Shown piece after piece: positions 1-12,500 of a stretch of DNA of 64,000 nucleotides. The notes under the pieces were generated by a model, which worked only from the letters and a program-made list of their open reading frames with translations, made no database searches and was not told where the DNA came from. Source of the stretch: Alligator mississippiensis (Eukaryota; Chordata; Crocodylia; Alligatoridae); assembly GCF_030867095.1 (NCBI RefSeq), contig NC_081829.1, positions 91,907,261 through 91,971,260 on the forward strand, written 5' to 3'. How positions within the stretch are numbered: position 1 is the first letter of the stretch; each line of letters begins with the position of its first letter. A program made the translations under genes and the position numbers.

Positions 1-396
1 ACATTTCAAATTAGTAGGACTGAACTGAACTTTCCTTGTATTCTTGCTCAAAAGGGAAGAGAACCAATGCACTGAACTCTTCATTAATGATCAGCTATCA
101 TAAGATATTGTCACATACTGCTTGCTATATGTGCTTGCATTCTCTTTGTCTAAGAATTCAAAGAGTGTGCAATTCTAATAAAATCCAGGGTTTTGTGTGG
201 GGTCTGCTTATATTTGATTCTAAGACATTAATAAGGGGAAGAGTTTAGTTTGCTGCAATTTGGAACAAGAAAGGCAAAGAACAGCTCATACACTTCAGAA
301 CTGATGGTTATACTCTATAAAATGTTGCCAAAGTAAGGAAAGCCATGACATTGATAGAGGTTGTAACATAGCTAAGTTCCCCTGATTGCCCTCTAG
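1..396 (+). other. ABLIM1: ABLIM1 intron (partial), upstream of the first exon in view
   Basis: Intronic sequence before the exon at 397. It is AT-rich, with no repeat or coding exon that I can recognise. The 3' splice site is a pyrimidine-containing stretch ending CCCTCTAG at 396. Confidence 0.6.
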
Positions 397-543
397 ATGC
401 AGCTGCTTTGGCAGCACAGAGCAAGTCCTCCGAGGATATCATCAAGTCCTCCAAGTTCCCAGCAGCCCATGCGCCAGCACCCAACGAGATACCAAAGATT
501 GAGACGGACCACTGGCCAGGTCCTCCCTCCCTTGCGGCCGTAG
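397..543 (+). CDS. ABLIM1: ABLIM1 exon, Ser/Pro-rich linker
   Basis: 147-nt exon. The acceptor is CCCTCTAG and the donor is GTAG|GTATGC. Two bases finish a His codon, 48 codons follow, and one base of a Gly codon is left over. The translation includes [19 protein letters not shown] and [16 protein letters not shown], close to the mammalian ABLIM1 linker ([30 protein letters not shown]). This is part of the disordered linker between the LIM domains and the headpiece. Compared with the remembered human protein there appears to be one extra Ala near the exon start. Confidence 0.92.
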   Translation: MQLLWQHRASPPRISSSPPSSQQPMRQHPTRYQRLRRTTGQVLPPLRP

Positions 544-3500
544 GTATGCAAAAAGAGGAGTGATCTAAGTGATGTGGATTTAAGAGGTACAACTAAATGA
601 CTCAGACTTGTCTTGAAACTATAATCTCTTGGGGTCAGGAAATCTGTCTGCCTGTGTTTGTTCACCACCTAGTACAATGAGGCCTGGGTCCAGTTTGATC
701 TCTGGGCGCTCCTGTACCACAAATGTTTAATAAAGGAAAAAGGTTTAACAAAAGAGCATTGACACTGTTAACACAGATGTTAATCTAGAGAGGAAATACA
801 TATATTTCCTGTACAAATGCTTATGAACAGAGTGACTTCTTGAAAATACCACAGAAGCCTGACTTCTTTCAGTTATTACTTATTTCATCTTCAAATTCTA
901 TGTTAGCAGCAGAGATATAGCAGTGGATGTCATTTCTTGGACCACAAAGCCTTTTTCAGTGGCATGGAGCACTGTGGTCACACAGGCGGCTTCCAGTTCA
1001 GGCCACGTCAAGGCATGTTTTCTATCTACCCCATTACCACAGAATATATATACATATTTGTTTTCTTCCACATTGCTATGTCTTGGGTGTCTCATATATC
1101 GTGTTTTCTTTGAGCCACATACACAATCCTATTTTGTTTTAGTATTGTATCTGTCGTCTTAGCTGTGCCTGTGCTGAGTCCCACCAGAAGAGATGTGCAT
1201 GCCTAACTTAAATGTTCCAGGGATGAACAGACACTCAAATGTGATTATGTCATGAAATCATGTCCCTAGCACTGGGGGTCCTCAGCCATTGCTTCTGTTT
1301 TCTGTTGAAGAACTTAATGTTTGTCCTACGATAGTGCATTCAGTGTAACAATTTGGAGACCTCTGCCAGGGTTTAGAAGCTCGTTGGTGGACAACGAGGC
1401 GAGCTACGTGAAGCAGAGGACATCAGCTGTCTGGCAACGTCCCCTGAATTCTAGCTGAAACTTCACAACCCCAAAAATCAAATTGGTAACTCTTGGGTGT
1501 ATTCAATTTTCCTGATAATACCAGTGGTAACAACACCCCAATAAATTATCTCACAGTGGGGAGGTCCATGATCTCCCAGTCAGCAGCCTCCTGGCAGTGG
1601 ACTGCACCGTGATACTGCTGTGTTTTGTACGGTGGCTGTCAAGTTGCTTCATTTTTCTTAACAATGTAGTCATGGCATTGAACACTGCAGTGGCCAAAAT
1701 GCCCCTGAGGATATTTTATATTCAGGAATAAGTGTGACCTTTACTTATTAATGTGCATGCTTAAAAATCAAATATATTAGGCCAAAGCATTTAGATGGGT
1801 CACCTGATTTCAGTGAGGACCCTGCTACATGTTCAAATTAAAGCTGGATAGAAACCAGCTATAGAGCTATTGCACCATTTCCAAGCACTAACTTTATAGC
1901 TGGTTGGCTCTTTTTATAGCAGGATAGTCATTTTTACCATGTGGTAATTACTTTTCATATGTGGCTGGTCTAAGTGTATTGCACCAATTAATTGTGTGAT
2001 AATGCCTTTGCACTTGGGGCTGATCTTACTTTGCACATGTGACTGGTCTAAATTTATTGTGTGATTAACCAGATATTTGTGCAATATATGTAGCAGGGGC
2101 CTGAATCTGATATTTTGTTCACAGAGCTAAGCTGAACATTACAATAAAAAACAATACACCTGTTTCAACTATTGTGCAAAAAGCAAAGGGCTGTATATTT
2201 AGCACTTTTAGAGAATTTAATCTCTATAACCTCTGAACTATTTCCACACTAGCAGCAATGTTACAATTTCTTGCATTGCATTACATTCCATGTAAATATC
2301 CAAATGCCAGGGTTGGCAACCTGTGGCCCAGCCTGCAGAGGGACAGAGAGATTCAGTTGAGCCTACGGAAGTGCAGGGCACCACCTTAGAAGGGGTGCAC
2401 CCTCCTGCTAGCCACCTACCCAGCTGGGGTATGGCTCACCCACCCTCCTTCTCCTCCCTGCACTGTGCATTCCTCTGTCCCTGAATTCTCTTCCCACAGC
2501 CCTTTTGCAGCACTCCAGCCCTGCCTGTTCTGTGCTAAGGGCTGCTCTTTTGCTCTCATACTCCCTCACCCTTGCTGCTTAATTCATCATTGCCCATTGC
2601 CGGGGGTGGGAATTGGTGGCACTTGGTGACAACAGTTTGTAGCAAGGGTAGGTGGAGGCAGCAGCAGAGCAAGAGAGCAGCCCTCAGCACACAGCAGGGA
2701 GGGTTGGGGCAGCTGTGGGCAGCTTGCGTGCCGTGGAGGGGAGCACTGCACTGAGGCAAGCTGCATCGCAGCAAGCAGAGAGCCCAGTAAGGGGTACAAG
2801 AGAGCCCGCCTGGTTTGGGAAATGTTCCTGCATGGCATTTAGTTATGCATCTGTGTGGGAGCAATAGTCTGTCTTTGGTAAAAGGTTGTTGATTCCTGTC
2901 CTAATGCTTCAGTTGCCAAATTCAGTCTTTGCTCAGACAGAACTCCCATTTGGATGCAATGCAAGTGTTGCCTGAGCCGGGGCTGATTGAAAAATGACTA
3001 AGTACATCAGGAGATGGCCTTTGAAGAGAGAATACACCTGGCATCAATATTGTCACATCCAATGTGTTCACTAAAATGTTCTCACCCTCACTAAGCCTAT
3101 TCCACGTACAGGAAGTACATTTACGCGGAGGAAAATGCACAAAAGTAAAGATGAGTTCAGGTGAGACTTTAAAATGCATTGAATCCATGGAGGATAATTC
3201 TCGCTCAGAAGTAAAGTGATCTTCATTCACTTTGACATAATCAGAGGTGTTAATTTGAGTGATCTTATTTCACTTTGAAACTGATGGGAACCAAATTGAA
3301 TTAAGGCTACTTTATTTCTGAAGTGTATCCACACAGGATTTTAATGCAATGTAATTCCTCCTTAAAACAGTTATTCAGAATAACTGTCTTAGGTGGCCAA
3401 TGTAGACAAGTCCTAAGTATAAATGACAATGAGGATATTTGTTCTTGACTATTTATACATGTAACAATACTCTTCGGTGACTCTTCTCCTGACAGTTGGC

Positions 3501-6500
3501 TCTTGGCTTCTTAGTAGGCCCTGATACATCACTGCTGTTCAACTTTGGTTCACTTGTACATGTTCCAATGACTCTGAAGCTTTGGGCTGCTCCAGACACC
3601 AGTCTTGCAGTTGTGTAACTAGGGAATCTCCAGCCGTGTTGTTAGTTAACTGGATTTTGGAACAGCCTAAAGGGAGCATGTACATGAGAGACTGTGCGCA
3701 CTGTTGTGTCTGGCCAAAGTTTTTTTTTACATCTGATACAGTTGCCTAACAGTTTGGAAACCCATGTTCTATTCAACAATGTGCTGATTTTAGCATGAAG
3801 CCAAAAGAATGAGAGGAGTGGGTGGGAGTGGCTGTTTTCACTTCTTAGTGTGAATCTTGAAAATGTCTGGAGGCCACAGGCAAACTTTACTTGCATTGTT
3901 CAGCAAAGTAGCAAGCTAAATCGTACTTTGTAGTAATTCTAAGATCTTGAAGGTGTAGTGGACCTGATGTGAGGAGCTCTCTTTGTACTGTGGTTTTATG
4001 GAAGCAGGCGCTGACATGAGACGCAGATCAAGCGGCAGAGAGGAAGAGGATGAGGAGCTACAGAGACGTCGACAGCTACAGGAGGAGCAGCTCATGAAGG
4101 TTGTTAATGACCCCATCTTAAAGACTTTGTCGGAGTCTTCAATATCCTCTGGAATGGACAATGATATTTTCATTACATATATATTTTCTCTTCTCATTTA
4201 TAGCTCAACTCAGGGCTGGGACAGTTGATATTAAAAGAAGAAATGGAAAAGGAGACCCGTGATAGGTCATCCCTTTCTGCCAGTCGTTATGACTCTCCAG
4301 TGAATTCATGTAAGCAGCAAAACTGAAATCTAGCTATAAATGGCTGTAAGTGGTCTGTGGTAGCCTGGGCAATGTATAGCTGGATATTGTTTTAATTCCT
4401 AAAAACCCTTTGGCTTCTTAAACTTAAGAGAAATGTCAAGTTGAGGGCATTAGACGAAATTTCTTGGAGGACTGACCACTTATACATAGTGAGTGATGCA
4501 AAGCCAAGGAATTGGAACTGTGTTGCAAACTATTAAATTACAACAGACTAAACATCCACGTTGCCTAACCTTGATCTTAGCCTTTTAGCCTTTCCCACAT
4601 GATAGGAGGAAATCAGCAATGTCTTTAGGGGCAGGGAAGCACCTTACAAAGAGCGTAGCAAGTCCTTGTCAGTCTTCTCAGCTAGCATCTTAGTTGGACG
4701 TACAGCATTCCAGACAAAAGGCAAAAGTATCATCTCCACTTAGCTGGTGGCTTACAGGAAAGTCAACAATGCAGCTGAAAGTGAATCATCCATAGTGCTT
4801 TTTTTTTTGTTAATCCTTAATACATCTCTGTAGCCTTCCCAGAACTCTGAGGATTACCCTTTGTGGGTTTCTGTCTCTCTTCACCCTCAGGACTTTGCAG
4901 CTCAACATCTGCAGCTCAATATCTTGCGTCAGGCCAAGAAAGAGCAAGAACAACTCTCAGTGGAGTTTGGCATCGTCATTACTGAGTCATCCAAAGGGAT
5001 GGCTGCAAGCAAAATGAGATTCCCTCATCTTTCTCAGGCAGTGTGTTCTGTCTGTACAGCTCTTCCAGTCCCACTCTATTATCAGGGAGAGAAGGGCCAG
5101 CCTTGGACTTAAAACCCCTCTGCCACCTTTCCCAGAGCTGGAGTCTCTTAATGACTTAATGATACACCTAGCAGGAATACCACCTTAATGCCAGACATGC
5201 CATGCCTCTCTGCACAGTTACAGCAGTGCCAATCCGCAGCACCTCTTCCTCATGTGAATTGCTGCTCAAACTCATTCATGCTCTTTTTTCAAAGCCCCTT
5301 ATCTTCTCATGTTCCTCATGTCCTTCGTCCCATGTCACCTGTGCCAAAATACATTGTCTTAACCTGGAGACTACAAGGGCAACAAGTCTAGTTGAAAGAA
5401 TATGTCCGGGAGCGTGAGAAGAAACACGCTCGTGCAAAAAGGAAAAAAGAGGTTTAATTATGGAAGATGAGTAATGCCATCAACTGTGGAAATACAACTG
5501 TAACACCATAATAGTCTTTAGTAGTAGCTACAAGTATGCATAGCCAGAATTACAGTTACAATTGAAAGTCGTAAAAATGCCTTTATGCCTCTACATTTTC
5601 TGGTGTCAGCTATATATTAGGCAGAAGATCCACAAAACAAGGCAGCCTAGTTCCTTGTTGTTTCACACCATTCCTAATCAGGTAAGTTACCCTTATGCAA
5701 TTTTGAGATAACTTTGGATCTGAAGGTTTGATCACACCAAGCCCCAAACCTATTAAGATTCAACCATTACTATTCACTTGGATCTTGGTCCTGATGAAAT
5801 GAATGGCAGAACCTCAGAGTGCAGCGGTGTAGGACCAAGCTCAAGTGTTTTTTTTTCTCCTCTTGTGATATTACAATTGAGGAAGGCTGAGGAATCAAAC
5901 TGCCAAGTGTGCTAGGTTTCCTGGTCTCCATTTCAAATTTGCTTAAGCTTCAGTTTCAGCTGGGAGTTTCCTTATTGTTGTGACAGTTGCAATAAAGAGA
6001 ATATAGAGATGAAACTCATTAGATTTCAGAGGACGTGATAAGACGCTACAAGCCTTTGTACTATGTGAGGAATTGCCTGGGGCAGTTTAACATGGACCCA
6101 CCCAGTCCAGCCATAGTAAGTGGATTTTCCTGCCCTTTGTTGCTGTTTTAATCACATGAAGCTGCACAAATGAGGTAAGCAATAGCTAGGTCAGTGGTCC
6201 TCAGCCTACCCCTCAGAAAATGCCAGCTCTTAGCTTTCACTGATTTTTTGACTACAGGAAAATAATAGAGCAGTTTTTCTGTTGCAAAATAACTCGGAAA
6301 GACTACCACGGGGCAGAATGTTTTTGACTCCTATTTGAAATCTCTGGATGAATCATTTAGGTGTCTGCACACCTAACAGTACTAATACTGTATGGACTGT
6401 ATGATGCCCTTCAAAGGATTTCATGGCACCCCAAAGTGCTGCAGCACCCTGTTTGAGACTCACTGAGCTAAGCGAGCCTTGATTTCTTGTCAAATTCTGA

Positions 6501-9500
6501 ACTGCGCAGAGAGGTCCTGATTTTACTTGAAGACTCCCTGTCAAAACAGTTGGAGACTTGCTTGATTTTTCCATGCTGCAGCTATTCAACTCAGTGCCAC
6601 TCCCTGATGACCTCCTTTCATGATGCAGCAAGTGATATATTTATTACCTTAGGGAACAATTTTGGGGTCATAATCCTTTAATGTGGTCATTGACCTATGG
6701 GGCACAGATAAGGACATGTTGATTGGTGGATCTTTGGCTCTGTCAGTCATGTTTGTAGACTTTGGTCGCTAAAGACCCTAGTCGATTCTCACAGCGTTCA
6801 GATTTTAACTGTTCCAGAGCATTTGTAATGTTCTAATACGAGATTTTTCTCCTCTCGACTCCACAGCACATGCTGCAGCCTCCAAGACCTCCTCTCTTCC
6901 TGGCTATGGAAGAAATGGACTGCACAGGGTAAGATGCCAGCAGTGGGGAGAAGCAAAAGTTGGCATTAATGTACAGTCTAGAGAATTTTTTTTCTTCTTG
7001 ATGCCATATCATTTCTTTAAATTTGACCGGTCTCATTTATTAAATCTAGCATAAGTAAAACAACTCTCAGCTTTCCTTCCCACAACTAGATTCTTTCAGA
7101 GATTGTGTAAATTGCAACAAAACCTGTAAGCACAAATAGTGCAAATCTAAAGCAAGTTGTTATGCAAGAAAAAAGGGGCATGCTTACAAAACATGGCTAG
7201 GGATCTACTCAAATAGCAATTTTGCGATTTATATGGAAACCGTGAAAGACAGCGGTTTCCTCAATTTTGTACAGAATCATCAGGAAAGAAAACCTTATTA
7301 AAAATAAAATGCTGGCTTCCCAATGGGATTGGCTCAAGAAATCACCCATCTGCTGCCTCGATCTTGGTAGTTCCCTAAACATGACCTGTGTACCCACACC
7401 TCTGTCTCTGCTTTCCTGTCACAGCCGGTGTCCACAGATTTTGGTCAGTACAACAGCTATGGTGACGTGAGCGGTGGTGGTCGAGGTAAGGTGAAGGCAT
7501 TTTTTCGTACGCTGCTTCTGTCCCTGAGTGTGCTGCGATGCTCATGTTGGTTTCTACTCTTCCATTTGAAGAGTATAGACATGGCTGGTCTTGGGCCTGT
7601 TCAGAGCACTTTACCCCTGGCTGCACTTTGTAGGCTAGTATTTTTGTTTGATCTTCCTTATAGTTCTTATTCTCATGGATCTGGCACTAGTGTAAATGGA
7701 GTTAGGCCATACGGATGCACTCAAGGATGTGCAGAGTTCTGCTTTCCTCTTGTTACTTATTCACAAATGATAAACCCTAGACGCTCTGGTCTGAAAGGCC
7801 GTGAGCTCAGCAGTTAGGTGCCAGGTAAACTAGGAGCGCTAAGCCCAGCTCTGTCTCTGGCTTGTTATGAAACTTAGATAAGTAATGTGTTTTGTCCAGT
7901 GTCTCATTTTCCCCTTTTGGCAGGGTGAGCATGCAGATAGTTATATTCAGGCAAAGAAGAGACTTTATTTCTGCTGGGAGCAGCATGCAATGTATAAGTC
8001 GCAAGGTAGTTTTGCAGAGCACTTTCTGATCTGCTACTGAGGTATGCAGTCTCATTTTTTGAGTGTACAAATGCATCTGGGATTTGAATGGGCTGTTTTA
8101 AAAATGAAACCAACTGTGAAAAAGCAACATCCTTCTTTCAGGTTTGTTCCCAAAACTCAGGGTTGTAAGGTATTAGGATTGCATAGGTAAGTTCTGAGTC
8201 TGACCTCTCCTTTACTGGTTTTATTCAGGACTCCATCATAACCAGTAACCCTTCTGACAGCAAGATAAGGGCTGTTCATAGGTACCAATCACATGCGGTA
8301 CTTCCAGCTTACATTAGAGGTTGTACTGGTTCTGGTAATACAGATGCCCAAGCCCAGAGTGACAAAAGACATCAAGAGAGGAGTGAGCCTTCTCTAAGGG
8401 AGGAGAAATGCTTTACAGCCTTTAAAACATATTTGAACGTCCACTTTTGTGGGCCACCCAAGTGGCTTTGGACCTAGGGCTGCCACGTGACATCCCTCAC
8501 TCCTTAAATTTGCAGCTATCAAGGCTCTCCTAGCAGTACTGGAGATTAGATTTGTCTCTTCCTAGAATTACCTTTTTGGGCCAGGAAGAGAGTCCCATAC
8601 AATCCTCCTCAGCCAAGGAAAGCTGCTTTAATCTGGGGAATTGAGAGGGGGAAGCAGGAATGAGTGCTTTTTTCTGCTTTTCCTGTGTGATTTTACCTTC
8701 CCTTGCAAATGAGTGTGTGGAAAATAAAGTGATTAATTTTGAATAAAGTTTGTGTTCACATGTGTTTAATACCTGGTTACTAAGCCTGATAGGTACTCAT
8801 GTGTCACCTGGGTTAGTGGCCCTGGTTGACTCATTGCATCTTCTTTTGAGGAGGAAATAATGAGGTTATTCTGCTGCTGGCATAGGACTGCTAACTCGCT
8901 TGGCCAGTGTGCAGTACAGCACTCCAGAAAGCATCGTACTATATGCTGCTGGTAACTCTGTCTACAAGCTCCCCTTGCGCTGCGCTCCTCCAGAGGTGGT
9001 ACAAGACGCCTCCCCACATGTTTCCGTGATGCAGTCACTGTTCGATTGTTCTGTAGGTGTTTGTGGCTGGTCATTGTCGGTGTTGTGATCTGCTCACAAA
9101 ACACATGATTATACTTGTGGTGTAGGCTTAGACTGGAATATGAACCTAGACCTCTTGACATGACACAGCTGGATTTGCTCAGCCATCTTACGTTGTTTAT
9201 TTGGCTTACTCCCCTGATATTTTTCCAAAAGATTTTAAGATTGATCTTAAGGTCTTAGTACCTGGGATTTCTTAATTTTCTCTCTGGCAAGCAGGGAATC
9301 TCTTCTAATAACCTTCAGTGCAGTCAAGCAGAAATGATGTGTGTATGAACCACTACTCTAAAGCAGGGGTACACAGTCCCCAGTCCGTGGGCCAGATCCA
9401 GTTGTCCAGCCCACAGGAGTCTCCATGGCCCCCTGGCCATGGCCCTGCATGCTGGATTGGGTGTACAAGGCAGCCTGGAGCACAGTCCTGGCACATAGGG

Positions 9501-12500
9501 CCCTAAGGGGTAGTGCAGGGCTCCAGAGTCCATCCCCGATGGGTGGGGACAGCATGGGCCCTGGAGCCCAGTCCCAATGCACAGGGCCAGGCAGAGGCAG
9601 CACTGGACCCCAGGGCCAGATCCTGGCACAGGGTGGGGGGGCATGCTGTCACAGCACAGAGTCTGATCCTACCCACAGACCAGCCCTGTACCATTTTTCT
9701 GGTAGGCAGAGCCAAAATGGTGAGCATCACTACTGTAAAGGTTCAGGAGGGCAGGATCCTAATGGGACTAGTTGTGTGCACATAGAAAGCCTTTATGAGT
9801 TTCCAGTGAGCTAGCCCAGAACTGCAAAGTAGATCCAGTATTTCAGTTTGACCTAATGAATGAGTCAACTAAGACATGAGTCTGCAGGGGGAAAGTCAAA
9901 CAAACTTCTCGTAGCCTCACCTGGATTAAACAATAGGAAGCCTGCACTTGTTTCCTTCTTTCTGACTTGCACTGTAGTTTGTTATACAAGCCAGCACAAG
10001 GATAACTGCTATGTTTTAATATACATGATATTACTGTGCATGTGCGCGTGCGCACACACATACACGTTATATAAGGACAGAGAGAGTGAGACAGAGAGAA
10101 AGAGAGAGAGAGTCTTGCTACAAGGAAGCCAAATGGCAACTTCTGTATATGTAAAAAGCTATAGGAATAGTCCAATGTATGTACACGCATCAGCATATTA
10201 ATTGCTATAGACACGATTATATGGTAATACAGCTAGAGGTGGACAATTTGTCTTAAACATCACAGTTAGTTTAGGGAATACTCTTCCACCTTCCTATGAC
10301 ATTTTCCCACTGCTCTTAAGAGATGGTTTATTCAACTGTCCAGCATAAGAAGACACTGTCCAGTGTACAGCTTAGCAGCTGCATGCTGCAGTGCTGGTGT
10401 TAAGGTGCAGATGCACAACACAAGGACTATAGAGTTATTTATCTTAGATTTTGCTCTGCAGTGAATTTACTCCTAGTGGGCATGTCTACATGGGATGTTT
10501 ACTGTGGAGTTGCCTACTTAGCACCGCAGTAAGCTACTTGGTGTTTACAAGTGTGGCCCTATTAGACCACAAGAAACTAATAAACTCAGCTGCAGATCAG
10601 TACTTGTAAATACAAGTATTATCTTGCTGTGGAGTTTTTCTGTGCACAGCAACACACTGGTAGACGCTGACCTGACTGGCTGGGACATGAGGGTGATTCA
10701 CTGTGGGGGCTACCTGCTGACTAGCCCCCCACTGGAGCACCCTTGTGCCCAAGGCAGCCCCTTTGCAGCACACTGAGCTGGGTTGGAGCAGCCCTGGGCT
10801 GCCAGGCTGACCCCCCCCCGGTCCCCTGCCAGCCGTGCTGCCCAAAACATGCTGTAGTCCCAGGTGCACATGTAAACATGGTGCCCAGGAGCAGTAAACT
10901 CTAGTGTGATATGCACCAGAGCATATTGCTGCATATGAATATGCACACGTACATGTGCCCAGTAAGGACCAAACATGTATCCAGCTGCCTGCCATGGGTG
11001 CTAGTACAGTACCTGATCACTAGGTAGAGGAGGAGACCGTTTACATCGAGCAAACTGCCCCCTGCAGATGAAAATTATTGAGGAGACTGGACACAGGACA
11101 CATTCTGCATACTAAAATTAATGCGCAGTCTTCAAGGGATAGCTTTACTCTGGATCAGAGTGGTTTACTCTATAGTAGGTGTGTGTGTCACTTGTCCCCT
11201 CCACTTTTACTAGGTAGTAAAGTCAGTTTGTTACATACGAAATGTCTCGTGTGTTTGCACTTTTAATTAATATTTGGAAAATGGCTGAAGACCCTTGGAT
11301 GAAAAGCCTCATTCAAATTCAGAAAACTGTGGTGCATGATGCCACTGTCTCTTTGCAAGCCAAGACTAGCATTAGGAAGGCTCAGACAGAAGCAGGAATG
11401 GTCAGTTGAGTGGCATAAGGGGCAGAAGGACAGTCAGGTAGTGAGCAGGGTAGAGTTTATCTTAGGAAAAAGGAAGGCCAATGCACAGAGCAGGGATGAC
11501 TGAACCGTGCTATAGGAAAGAGGGATTAGTTTAGGAGAGGTACGGGTAAGAGGAAAGGGACCTTCTTTTTAATGTGTAGAGTTATGTTGGGCACAAATCT
11601 TTGAATGAAACTGCCCTTTCTTTTTAAAAGAGACCCAACCCTTCTAAAAGCCTGGATCATTTCACCGAACAGGGAAAGATGAGACTTTTGTGATCAGTTC
11701 AGATGTTTGCTGAACTGGTTTCTCTGTCCTTAATTGCAATATCTCTTTTTAGGAGGTTGCAATTTATCTTGCAAAAGCAGCTTGAGTTGAAAGGTATTAT
11801 TAGGAGTCTTTAACCAAGTACAGGCCTGAGGGAGGGAAGCGCCAGACTCCTCGTACCTTCCAATAGAAGCACTTCGATACCCCACCCAGAGGCTGTGTCT
11901 GTACTACTCATTCAATAGAGGGAGCTAAACAGTTTTTATCAGAGATTTTCTTTGTCGTAATTAATTTTCAAAAAATTCAGATTATTTTAAATGTTGTTAT
12001 CATTTGAAATTTAAAAATGTTGAGTAGATTGGAATTTTTTTAATGAATCAGATTGTTTCAAAATGAGTGTTTTGTGGCCAATTTAAAGCAAGATTTCATA
12101 GCTCAGGGATACCTGGAGAAACTGCATTAAAATAAACAATGGGGACCAGTGCGTGTACGGGACAAGCAGCATTGACGGTGCCAGTAGGAGCCCTTTGATA
12201 TCTAACTGGTGGGAACTTGCTGTACTTGCAAAAAAAAATAACATTTTCATGATGATGATGTATTTTAAATAATAATTTGCACTTGTATTGATGGATATTA
12301 CTCTAATTGACCTACAAGAAATGTTTGTCTACTGTCTGCACCACAGCTCTTGGTATGCTAGAGTATAAACATGTAAAACTCCTCTACACAGGAAAAGTAT
12401 ATGGATTCAAGTCACGTGGAACAGATTGCAGTAATTTAACTGAATCAGTTTTTAAAGTTATGTTGTTAAATTGGCTTCCTTTCTTCCTCATAAAGGATAA

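Larger units (their letters stand above)
544..4007 (+). other. ABLIM1: ABLIM1 intron with two MITE-like elements
   Basis: Intron between the linker exon and the coiled-coil exon. It contains a short inverted-repeat element (1820-2098) and a hAT-type element (2308-2898). Sequence around 3300-3416 ends in a GTAGACAAGTCC motif like the ends of other MITE-like repeats here, but I could not define its borders. The remainder shows no recognisable gene. Confidence 0.6.
4310..6866 (+). other. ABLIM1: ABLIM1 intron; hAT MITE and an unexplained coding-like patch
   Basis: This intron contains a coding-like patch of unknown origin (4891-5457) and a hAT MITE (6192-6465), both listed separately. No further exon of ABLIM1 is expected between the flanking residues and none is seen. 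Confidence 0.6.
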
